From assembly GCA_029068665.1 (NCBI GenBank), contig JAIECC010000237.1:1-13171 (forward strand): DNA of 13,171 nt, given 5' to 3'. The notes beneath the pieces are model-generated. The model was not told the origin of the DNA, made no database searches, and saw only the letters and a program-made list of their open reading frames with translations. Shown piece after piece: positions 7,717 through 13,171 of this stretch (positions within the stretch are counted from its first letter, which is position 1; every line of letters starts with the position of its first letter). Made by a program: the position numbers and the translations under genes. Origin of the DNA: Lachnospiraceae bacterium. Its GTDB lineage: Bacteria; Bacillota; Clostridia; Lachnospirales; Lachnospiraceae.

Positions 7717-8469
7717 ATGTCAATGCTAGAGGAACAGCAGTTACAAAAGCGGCTTGCAGAGCTGGCAGAGCAAAGCTATCAGAATAATACCTATTATTTT
7801 ACGGACTTTTTATCGGAAGGGGACGCTGCTCTGGTGTATTCGGTTGCAGAGGATATGGATTTTGCCCTGTGGGGCGGAGCAGAAGGTTGTGAGCGGGTCA
7901 TGATCCGCTTTGGGAACCCCGAAGATTTTGGGTATGAGATTCCATTTCCGATTCAGCTTTTAAAGATAGAACCACTGATTAAAAAGTTTTCGGATGAACT
8001 GACCCACCGGGATTTCCTTGGAGCTTTGATGAACCTTGGTATTGAGCGGGATACCATTGGCGATATTGTGGTGAAGGAGCGGACGGGCTATGTATTCGTG
8101 GTAGAACGTATCGGGGATTACATACGGGAAAATCTGGGGCAGATCAAGCATACCCATGTCAAATGTCAGGTTCTGGAGGACATGCCGGAGGAGGTCAAGC
8201 CTCAGTTGGAACCGGTAGAGCTGATTGTATCTTCCATTCGCATGGACAGTATCATTTCCAAGCTGTACCGCCTGTCCAGAAATCAGTCCCTGGACCTGTT
8301 CCGAAAGAAGCTGGTGCTGGTGAATGGAAGGGTTTTTGAAAATAACAGCGGAAATCCCAAGGATGGTGATGTGGTGGCAGTGCGGGGACATGGAAAGTTC
8401 GTGTTCCGGGGTGTTCAGCATGATACGAAAAAGGGGAAGCAGGCGATACTGGTGGAGCGGTATGTATAA
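7717..8469 (+). CDS. ylmH: YlmH-like S4-domain RNA-binding protein
   Basis: A 250-residue protein with the YlmH layout. An N-terminal region (~1-90) has NNTYYFTDFLSEGD, followed by a middle domain with FLGALMNLGIERDTIGDIVV, which is highly typical of the family. The C-terminal S4 RNA-binding domain covers about 172-236 (SIRMDSIISKLYRLSR, VLVNGRV, DGDVVAVRGHGKFVF). In Bacillus subtilis YlmH acts on ribosome-associated peptidyl-tRNA, overlapping with RqcP in ribosome rescue; that role is transferred from the family. The start is ATG 7717, 8 bases after AAAGGAG (7702-7708); ATG 7723 is closer than ideal. In many Firmicutes ylmH sits next to divIVA in a cell-division cluster; here it is followed by a small CxxC protein and no divIVA is seen. 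Confidence 0.9.
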   Translation: MSMLEEQQLQKRLAELAEQSYQNNTYYFTDFLSEGDAALVYSVAEDMDFALWGGAEGCERVMIRFGNPEDFGYEIPFPIQLLKIEPLIKKFSDELTHRDFLGALMNLGIERDTIGDIVVKERTGYVFVVERIGDYIRENLGQIKHTHVKCQVLEDMPEEVKPQLEPVELIVSSIRMDSIISKLYRLSRNQSLDLFRKKLVLVNGRVFENNSGNPKDGDVVAVRGHGKFVFRGVQHDTKKGKQAILVERYV

Positions 8470-8531
8470 CGTTAAGAATAAAATCAGAGTTGATAAACAG
8501 AGTGACATCAGGAGAGTGAAGGAGAAGCAAT

Positions 8532-8708
8532 ATGGCAGACTTGTGTGAAAGCTGTATGAATTATGAATATGATGAGGAATATGAATGCTATACCTGTATG
8601 ATGGAGCTGGATGAGGATGAAATGAGCCGGTTCTTAAGTGGGAATTATCGGGAATGTCCCTATTATCAGCAGGGGGATGAATATAGAATTGTCCGGCACC
8701 AGATGTGA
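8532..8708 (+). CDS. Small CxxC/CxxC protein, DUF6472-like
   Basis: A 58-residue protein with AAGGAGAAG ending 5-6 bases before its ATG. It is very acidic and tyrosine-rich. It contains two CxxC pairs, Cys5/Cys8 (CESC) and Cys19/Cys22 (CYTC), with a further Cys42 in the REC-PYY segment. The order CxxC, YEYDEEYEC, ELDEDEMSRFLS, CPYY, DEYRIVRHQM matches my memory of the DUF6472 family found in Lachnospiraceae. Paired CxxC motifs suggest zinc or another metal, but no function is known. It starts 62 bases after the ylmH-like stop and may share its transcript. Confidence 0.85.
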   Translation: MADLCESCMNYEYDEEYECYTCMMELDEDEMSRFLSGNYRECPYYQQGDEYRIVRHQM

Positions 8709-8747
8709 TACGTTTCTTGCTCAACAATAGGAGCAGACAGCACCAAC

Positions 8748-8753
8748 TATAAT
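8748..8753 (+). promoter_or_regulatory. Possible -10 box upstream of the PrcB-like gene
   Basis: A perfect TATAAT lies in the AT-rich gap between the small CxxC gene and the PrcB-like gene. No good -35 is present at 16-18 bases: the base run at 8725-8730 is CAATAG, and TTGCTC at 8717-8722 is 25 bases away. It may be chance or an activator-dependent promoter. Confidence 0.3.
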
Positions 8754-8823
8754 ATAAATAAACGTTTTGAAAGTAGACAGCCATGCATATATTTATGAAA
8801 AGATGATGGAAAGGAAGAGTTCC

Positions 8824-9264
8824 ATGAAACAATTCATACATATATGTATGGCTGTATTTATAATTGGTGCCTGCTGCATCTTCATCAAAAGATATATGTC
8901 AGGAGATACGGAATACAGAGAGGTGATTTCTGACGAGGGAGAAAAAGTAGATTTAGACTTTACCGTATGCGAAGAGGGAAGATTACCGGCTGAACTGGTA
9001 GAGATCATTAATGAGAAAAAGGCAAGTCCATTTAAGCTTACCTTTACCACCAGGGAATACATGTATATTGTGGTGGGCTACGGCGCACAGCAAAGAGGTG
9101 GCTGTGCGGTAACGGTTAATGCCCTCTATCGCACTTCTCAGGCGGTTTATATCGATACGAACCTAATTGGCTCGGAGGGGGAAACGATTAAGATTGACGG
9201 GATAACCTACCCCTATGTGGCCGTAAAGTGTGAAAATCAGAATCTTCCGGTAGTATATGAATAA
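8824..9264 (+). CDS. Membrane-anchored PrcB-like domain protein
   Basis: A 146-residue protein. ATG 8824 follows AGGAAG at 8812-8817 with 6 bases spacing; ATGs at 8803 and 8806 are in frame but poorly served. A short hydrophobic N-terminus (FIHICMAVFIIGACCIFI, 4-21) anchors it. Within this, I14-G15-A16-C17 could be a lipobox, although hydrophobic residues continue after it, so a plain membrane anchor is as likely. The exported part (about 45-146) has the pattern of the PrcB C-terminal domain: a FTVCEEGRLPAEL helix region, EYMYIVVGYGAQQRGGCAV (78-96) with the Gly-Gly turn, then ITYPYVAVKCE and a final hydrophobic strand. PrcB was named in the Treponema denticola dentilisin protease complex; the domain is widespread in exported proteins of Firmicutes and its task here is unknown. 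The SipL-like gene follows after 117 bases. Confidence 0.8.
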   Translation: MKQFIHICMAVFIIGACCIFIKRYMSGDTEYREVISDEGEKVDLDFTVCEEGRLPAELVEIINEKKASPFKLTFTTREYMYIVVGYGAQQRGGCAVTVNALYRTSQAVYIDTNLIGSEGETIKIDGITYPYVAVKCENQNLPVVYE

Positions 9265-9271
9265 TCTAAAA

Positions 9272-9293
9272 AGAGTTATTAAGGAATAATTCT
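9272..9293 (+). other. AT-rich hairpin after the PrcB-like gene
   Basis: AGAGTTATT (9272-9280) and AATAATTCT (9285-9293) pair over nine positions, one a G-T pair, around the loop AAGG. It sits 8 bases after the stop codon. No T-run follows, so it is at best a weak terminator or an mRNA 3'-end stabiliser. Confidence 0.45.
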
Positions 9294-9331
9294 GATTCTG
9301 GGTCATAAAATAGTATCAGCGTAGAAAGACA

Positions 9332-9352
9332 AGTGAAGGACGAAGCTTCACT
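9332..9352 (+). other. Hairpin in the leader of the SipL-like gene
   Basis: AGTGAAG (9332-9338) and CTTCACT (9346-9352) form a perfect 7-pair stem with loop GACGAAG. It ends 12 bases before the AAAAGGGAGG ribosome binding site of the next gene, and no T-run follows. It could be an operator, an mRNA leader structure or chance. Confidence 0.4.
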
Positions 9353-9381
9353 GACAGGAATCAAAAGGGAGGGTAATCCGC

Positions 9382-10932
9382 ATGCAGCTAGTGAAAAAGG
9401 AAATTCGTACCAATAACCATAAGACTTCAAAGCATGTACAGCTTACAATAGACGAAGATTTCAATGTATCAGACAGTAAACAGGATATAGATAAGATTAT
9501 TATCAGTCAGGGGCAGGTAGTCATTGATGACACAGAACCCATGGTTGACCGGATACGGGTAAAGGGGCATGTCAGTTATAAAATCCTGTACTCCGTTGCC
9601 AAGGCAGAGGGAGAACTGGATTCCATGAACGGCAGCGTACCTTTTGAGGAAACCATAAATGTAGATGAACTGCTTCCTTCTTATGACACCAGCGTAAGCT
9701 GTGACATGGAGGATCTGAATATTTCCATGATTCATTCCCGTAAGATTGCGGTAAAGGGACTGATTCAAATGAAAATTGACGTGACAGAGCAGGATGTTAT
9801 CGAAGGTGCAGAAAGCATTGAAAATGGAGAAAATATTCAGTGCATGTACAAGAAGGTGCCATATACCAGAACCGTAGCCGACCAGAAGGATGTATTTCGT
9901 GTGCGGGAGCTGATATCCATACCCCAGAGCAAGCCGAATATCCGTAATTTGATCTGGCATTCTGTAACCGTAAATGAAGTAGAAACCAAGCCTTTAGATA
10001 ATAAAATAGATATTCGGGGAGAGCTGGAGGTATTTTTAATCTATCGGGCGGAAGAGCAGATGCCGCTGCAATATCTGAATCTGGATATTCCATTTTCCGG
10101 AGAAGTAGACTGTGTAGGTTCCATGGAAGGAATGACTGCGGACATCGGCGTAATGCTGGGAGAAACACAGCTTGTAGTAGAGCCGGATGAAGATGGAGAA
10201 GAGCGGGTTCTGAATCTGGAAGCGAACCTGGAACTGGAAATCCGTATTTATCAGGAAGAAGAGCTGGATCTGCTGGGTGATATGTTCTCCACTACAGCCT
10301 GCATCAATGTGGAAACGGAATCCTTTGATTATGAATCATTGCTGACAAGGAATAATGCAAAGACCAGAATTGTAGAACGGTTAAAACGCAAAGAAAATCA
10401 GGCCGGAATTCTACAGGTCTGCTATGTGGAGGGAAATGTAAAAGTAGATGACACCCGGACTACCGAAGAAGGAATTGTGGTAGATGGTGCAGTTGAAGTT
10501 CGAATCGTATACATAGCGGAGGACGATACCCGTCCGATGAATTCCCTGACCGGATTCCTTCCATTTACATATTTGGTAGAGGCAAAGGATATGTCGCCGG
10601 ATACCATTTACCATATCCGTCCGACTCTGGAGCAGATTAGCAGTATTATGTTGGGCAGTGACGAAGTGGAAATAAAAGCGGTTGTCAACTTAAGCATCAT
10701 TGCCTTTGCACGAAAGAAGTGCAAGACAATTACGGATATGAGCGTATCTGACATTGATTATGAAAAAATGAATCAGCTTGCCGGCATTATCGGTTATATG
10801 GTACAGGAAGAGGATACCCTGTGGAATATTGCAAAACGGTATTATACTTCCATTGATACCATTCGTAAGGTAAATCAGTTGGAACGGGATGATTTGACAG
10901 TAGGGCAGAAGCTGCTCATTGTAAAAGGATGA
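9382..10932 (+). CDS. sipL: SipL-like spore morphogenesis protein (three SPOCS/DUF3794 domains + LysM)
   Basis: A 516-residue protein with no signal peptide. It has three repeats of the SPOCS (DUF3794) fold. These cover about 1-150 (IIISQGQVVID...VKGHVSYKILY), 160-300 (KVPYTRTV...IDIRGELEVFLIYRAEE) and 335-455 (AGILQVCYVEGNVKV...VDGAVEVRIVYIAEDD). A C-terminal LysM motif follows at 472-516 (YMVQEEDTLWNIAKRYYTSI ... TVGQKLLI). This architecture matches Clostridioides difficile SipL, which binds the SpoIVA ATPase through its LysM part and tethers the coat basement layer to the forespore; the same role on the mother-cell face of the forespore is inferred. The start ATG 9382 has AAGGGAGGG (9365-9373) at 8 bases. 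In C. difficile it is made under the mother-cell sigma factor E; I see no clear sigma-E promoter here. The first structured repeat begins 29 bases after its stop. Confidence 0.9.
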   Translation: MQLVKKEIRTNNHKTSKHVQLTIDEDFNVSDSKQDIDKIIISQGQVVIDDTEPMVDRIRVKGHVSYKILYSVAKAEGELDSMNGSVPFEETINVDELLPSYDTSVSCDMEDLNISMIHSRKIAVKGLIQMKIDVTEQDVIEGAESIENGENIQCMYKKVPYTRTVADQKDVFRVRELISIPQSKPNIRNLIWHSVTVNEVETKPLDNKIDIRGELEVFLIYRAEEQMPLQYLNLDIPFSGEVDCVGSMEGMTADIGVMLGETQLVVEPDEDGEERVLNLEANLELEIRIYQEEELDLLGDMFSTTACINVETESFDYESLLTRNNAKTRIVERLKRKENQAGILQVCYVEGNVKVDDTRTTEEGIVVDGAVEVRIVYIAEDDTRPMNSLTGFLPFTYLVEAKDMSPDTIYHIRPTLEQISSIMLGSDEVEIKAVVNLSIIAFARKKCKTITDMSVSDIDYEKMNQLAGIIGYMVQEEDTLWNIAKRYYTSIDTIRKVNQLERDDLTVGQKLLIVKG

Positions 10933-10961
10933 GGTAGTGCTTGGGTTCCTGCATAATCTAA

Positions 10962-11163
10962 ATTATGGTTTATCTTACTATCCTGCTACCGCGTCTTTTG
11001 GGGATAGGTATAGCTTCAATCAGACACGCTTGCGCTCCTGCCAGCTACGCAGTGGTACATAAGGGGTGAAAATACCACCCCTAAGTACCAGCGTGCTTCT
11101 AAGGTCTGATTGAAGCTATACCTACCCCGCAAGACGCTGCCAAGTTTGGTGTAGATTCATAAT
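10962..11163 (-). repeat. Structured palindromic repeat, copy 1 (inverted relative to copy 2)
   Basis: A 202-base element. Its ends are ATTATG and CATAAT, and TAA lies just outside each end, a possible 3-base target duplication. Arms 10991-11025 and 11104-11137 form a ~33-pair stem with two mismatches and one bulged A; the innermost 19 pairs (GGTATAGCTTCAATCAGAC with its complement) are perfect. Inside sits a second hairpin at 11053-11090, with GGGGTG (11063-11068) pairing CACCCC (11076-11081). Read on the minus strand it aligns from end to end with copy 2 (11298-11498): the first 28 bases agree at 23 positions and the last 31 at 27. The helices differ in sequence while keeping pairing. It holds no credible ORF. 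It begins 29 bases after the SipL-like gene and could also stop its transcript. Confidence 0.88.
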
Positions 11164-11297
11164 TAAATATTAGTTTCGGTTTCTGACTGTTTCAGTATTG
11201 AAATCCCAATGCCATATCATAACGGACCCATTGCATACAGGAGCAGATATTACGATATTTTAGGATATTGGATTTCAGTATCCAAAGTATATGTTGT
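11164..11297. other. 134-base spacer between the two inverted structured repeats
   Basis: This AT-rich stretch has no ORF or convincing promoter. It contains two copies of TTTCAGTAT (11190-11198 and 11273-11281), each in a small hairpin. TTTCA pairs TGAAA in the first, and TTGGAT (11268-11273) pairs ATCCAA (11280-11285) in the second. I see no match to the repeats on either side. Confidence 0.5.
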
Positions 11298-11498
11298 ATT
11301 ATGGAACTGCACCAGTCTTGGCAGCCTTGGGCAACTGACTATATAAGTTCCGGCAGACTCTTAGAACCCGTCGGTACTTAGGTGCGGTATTTTCGCACCT
11401 TATGTACCGCTACGCGTTCGCAGACGCGAAAGCAGGTCTGATGGGACTTATATAGCCAGTGCCAAAGGCGGTAGCAGGAAACGCAGATAAACCATAAT
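11298..11498 (+). repeat. Structured palindromic repeat, copy 2
   Basis: A 201-base element bounded by ATTATGG and CCATAAT. Arms 11324-11358 and 11436-11469 form a long stem: GCCTT/AAGGC at the base, then CTATATAAGT/ACTTATATAG, then CAGAC/GTCTG at the top, with a few mismatches and a bulge. The apical hairpin is 11372-11409. In it CGGTAC pairs GTACCG, TTA faces TTAT, and GGTGCG pairs CGCACC around the loop GTATTTT. A GC-rich side hairpin CGCGT/ACGCG follows (about 11413-11428). Sequence shared with copy 1 read in the same sense includes CTTGGCAGC, GGTACTTAGG, GGTATTTTC, CCTTATGTACC, GCGGTAGCAGGA and AGATAAACCATAAT. The shared blocks are mostly outside the long helices or at loops. It ends 85 bases before the -35 box of the aminopeptidase promoter, so it need not be part of that mRNA. 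Confidence 0.88.
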
Positions 11499-11583
11499 TT
11501 TTTATAATCTTTCGTGCATTTGGTAATACTGATAGGAATAGCATGTTTCCGCATTGTGCAATGGAAAACAGAAATTGGACAGG

Positions 11584-11612
11584 TTGCGGTGGGAGTTGAA
11601 TTGTACTATACT
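11584..11612 (+). promoter_or_regulatory. Housekeeping-type promoter for the M18 aminopeptidase gene
   Basis: TTGCGG (11584-11589) and TATACT (11607-11612) are 17 bases apart, a good fit to a sigma-A promoter. The expected start point near 11619 leaves a leader of about 34 bases before the ATG at 11653, including the AGGAGG site at 11638-11643. Confidence 0.6.
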
Positions 11613-11652
11613 TAGTGCAGTTGACTTTGATGAAAACAGGAGGAACAGATAC

Positions 11653-13032
11653 ATGGAACGACCAAATGCGTGGAAGACTTACACGAAAAAGCAATTAAAG
11701 GAATTGGAAAAGCTGAACAAGAACTATCGGGCATTTCTGGATGTGGGAAAAACAGAGCGGGAATGTGTAACAGAGATAGTGAAGCAGGCGGAAGCCGCTG
11801 GTTACGTGAATTTGGAAAAGATACTGGCAAAGCAGCAGTCAGTGAAAGCAGGCGATAAGGTATATGCTGTATGCATGAAGAAGACCATTGCATTATTTAA
11901 TGTAGGAACCGACCCGATTGTACAGGGAATGAATATTCTGGGCGCTCATATTGATTCCCCACGTATGGATGTAAAGCAGAACCCATTATATGAAAATGGA
12001 GATATGGCGTATCTGGATACCCATTATTACGGAGGTATCAAGAAATATCAGTGGGTAACTCTGCCCTTGGCCATTCACGGTGTTGTAGTAAAAAAGGATG
12101 GTTCCGTTACAGAGATTGTCATTGGTGAAAAAGAGGACGACCCTGTATTCTGCGTGACGGATTTGCTGATTCATCTTGCTGGCGAACAGCAAGAAAAGAA
12201 GGCCAATAAGGTGATTGAAGGAGAAAAGCTGGATATTTTATTCGGAAGTATTCCTTTGAAAAACGAAGAAAAAGAAGGAGTAAAAAAGGGCATCTTAAAG
12301 CTCTTAAAGGAACAGTACGATATGGAGGAAGAGGATTTCCTTTCTGCGGAATTAGAAGTAGTTCCTGCGGGTAAGGCAAGAGAAGCCGGTATTGACCGAA
12401 GCATGATCATGGCTTATGGTCAGGATGACCGGGTATGTGCCTATACCTCTCTGGCAGCGATGCTGGAGGTAAATGAAGTGAAGAAAACCACCTGTTGTCT
12501 GTTAACGGATAAGGAAGAAATCGGAAGTGTGGGTGCGACCGGTATGCAGTCCAAGTTTTTTGAAAATACGGTGGCTGATTTATTGGATGCAAAAGGTGAA
12601 TTCTCTGAGCTGACCCTGCGCAGATGCTTGAAGAATTGCCGTATGCTGTCCTCTGATGTCAGCGCAGCCTATGATCCGCTGTATGCTTCCGCATATGAGA
12701 AAAATAATGCTGCTTATTTTGGCCGGGGCATGGTATTTAACAAATTTACCGGAGCGAGAGGTAAATCAGGGTCTAACGATGCCAATGCAGAGTATATGGG
12801 AGTGCTGCGGAAGATTTTAGACGATAATCAGGTGGCTTATCAGACGGCAGAGCTTGGAAAGGTAGATGTAGGCGGTGGCGGAACCATTGCATATATTCTG
12901 TCCTTATATGGTATGGAAGTGATTGATAGTGGTGTTGCAGTGCTGAATATGCACGCACCTTGGGAAGTGACCAGCAAGGCAGATGTATACGAAACCAAGA
13001 AAGGCTATGTAGCATTTTTAAAGGAAGCTTAA
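11653..13032 (+). CDS. apeA: M18-family metallo-aminopeptidase
   Basis: Cytoplasmic aminopeptidase of the M18 family, di-zinc enzymes that form dodecamers and remove N-terminal, often acidic or neutral, residues from peptides. The product is 459 residues, normal for the family. Metal-site motifs are all visible: AHIDSPRMD with His99 and Asp101, GQDDR (256-260, bridging Asp258), DKEEIGSVG with Glu288/Glu289, SSDVSAAYDP with Asp335, and MHAPWE with His434. DTHYYGGIKKYQW (122-134) and FNKFTGARGKSGSNDANAE are also typical. ATG 11653 follows AGGAGG (11638-11643) by 9 bases; the frame extends 33 codons upstream, past the site and through the predicted promoter, so the longer form is rejected. Choice of the symbol apeA over other M18 names rests on recalled similarity to clostridial M18 aminopeptidase 1. 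It is a single-gene unit with its own promoter and terminator. Confidence 0.94.
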   Translation: MERPNAWKTYTKKQLKELEKLNKNYRAFLDVGKTERECVTEIVKQAEAAGYVNLEKILAKQQSVKAGDKVYAVCMKKTIALFNVGTDPIVQGMNILGAHIDSPRMDVKQNPLYENGDMAYLDTHYYGGIKKYQWVTLPLAIHGVVVKKDGSVTEIVIGEKEDDPVFCVTDLLIHLAGEQQEKKANKVIEGEKLDILFGSIPLKNEEKEGVKKGILKLLKEQYDMEEEDFLSAELEVVPAGKAREAGIDRSMIMAYGQDDRVCAYTSLAAMLEVNEVKKTTCCLLTDKEEIGSVGATGMQSKFFENTVADLLDAKGEFSELTLRRCLKNCRMLSSDVSAAYDPLYASAYEKNNAAYFGRGMVFNKFTGARGKSGSNDANAEYMGVLRKILDDNQVAYQTAELGKVDVGGGGTIAYILSLYGMEVIDSGVAVLNMHAPWEVTSKADVYETKKGYVAFLKEA

Positions 13033-13080
13033 AGGAAAGAATACCGGAATCCTTTAATATGACTGGAATAATATGAATAG

Positions 13081-13135
13081 AAAAGAACGGCACATGCACA
13101 GTTTTTATAGCTGTGTTTCATGACCGTTCTTTTTT
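13081..13135 (+). terminator. Rho-independent terminator after the aminopeptidase gene
   Basis: AAAAGAACGG (13081-13090) pairs with CCGTTCTTTT (13124-13133), with an inner CACAG/CTGTG stem (13097-13101/13111-13115) around a T-rich loop. The outer right arm runs into six T's at 13130-13135. It begins 48 bases after the stop codon. Confidence 0.85.
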
Positions 13136-13171
13136 AATGCAATTTGTATAAAAGTTTTAAAAGATATATTG

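Noticed and set aside
7960..8841. A 293-codon open frame on the minus strand across the ylmH-like gene and beyond
   Set aside because: Its translation is low-complexity His/Leu/Ser-rich, lacks a family resemblance, and overlaps two well-supported plus-strand genes.
9302..9327. A sigma-E promoter (TCATAAA ... CGTAGAAA) for the SipL-like gene
   Set aside because: The -10 part matches the consensus at about five of eight bases and the spacing is too short; kept only as a thought.
11298..11498. Copy 2 as a riboswitch controlling the aminopeptidase gene
   Set aside because: A good promoter lies downstream of it (11584-11612), no terminator or sequestering stem precedes the gene, and the same element occurs in the opposite orientation after sipL.
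10933..11552. A CRISPR array or tRNA/rRNA gene in the long gene-free stretch
   Set aside because: The repeats are two 200-base inverted palindromes, not short direct repeats with spacers, and no tRNA cloverleaf or rRNA sequence is visible.
11410..11694. A 94-codon minus-strand open frame over structured repeat copy 2
   Set aside because: It runs through the stem of the repeat and into the aminopeptidase start; the palindromic content explains the open frame.

Overview
The window looks like chromosomal DNA from a spore-forming member of the Clostridia, most likely Lachnospiraceae. The grounds are the dnaX-ybaB-recR order, strong AGGAGG-type ribosome binding sites, a small DUF6472-type protein, a three-SPOCS-plus-LysM protein resembling the spore-coat factor SipL, and an M18 aminopeptidase. 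The family assignment is inference from gene content. All supported genes lie on the + strand, and nothing points to a phage or plasmid.

Region 1 (1-4598) is a tight cluster. It holds the 3' part of a flavodoxin-fold/SCP2 fusion protein, dnaX (DNA polymerase III gamma/tau), ybaB (nucleoid-associated protein), recR (recombination mediator) and pfkA (6-phosphofructokinase with a mixed ATP/PPi donor signature). It closes with a rho-independent terminator at 4561-4598. Gaps are 2-28 bases, so co-transcription is likely, joining replication/repair genes to glycolysis.

Region 2 (4690-7635) holds a 130-residue protein of unknown function with an Arg-rich tail, then an 840-residue membrane-anchored extracytoplasmic protein. 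That protein has a propeller-like middle and a C-terminal domain resembling a C39-type peptidase in which the expected Cys, His and Asp positions all appear substituted.

Region 3 (7717-10932) holds a YlmH-like S4 RNA-binding protein, a 58-residue CxxC/CxxC protein (DUF6472-like), a membrane-anchored PrcB-like protein and the SipL-like protein. Two small hairpins lie in the leader before the SipL-like gene.

Region 4 (10933-11652) is a 720-base gene-free stretch and the most unusual part of the window. It carries two copies of a ~201-base palindromic element in opposite orientation, 10962-11163 and 11298-11498. Read in the same sense, the copies share their ends, an apical hairpin and loop sequences. 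Their long helices differ in sequence, yet each arm still pairs with its own partner. This is compensatory change, the signature of selection on structure, and it suggests an undescribed structured RNA or a MITE-like structured element. I could not match it to a named family.

Region 5 (11584-13135) is a promoter, an M18-family aminopeptidase gene and a terminator.
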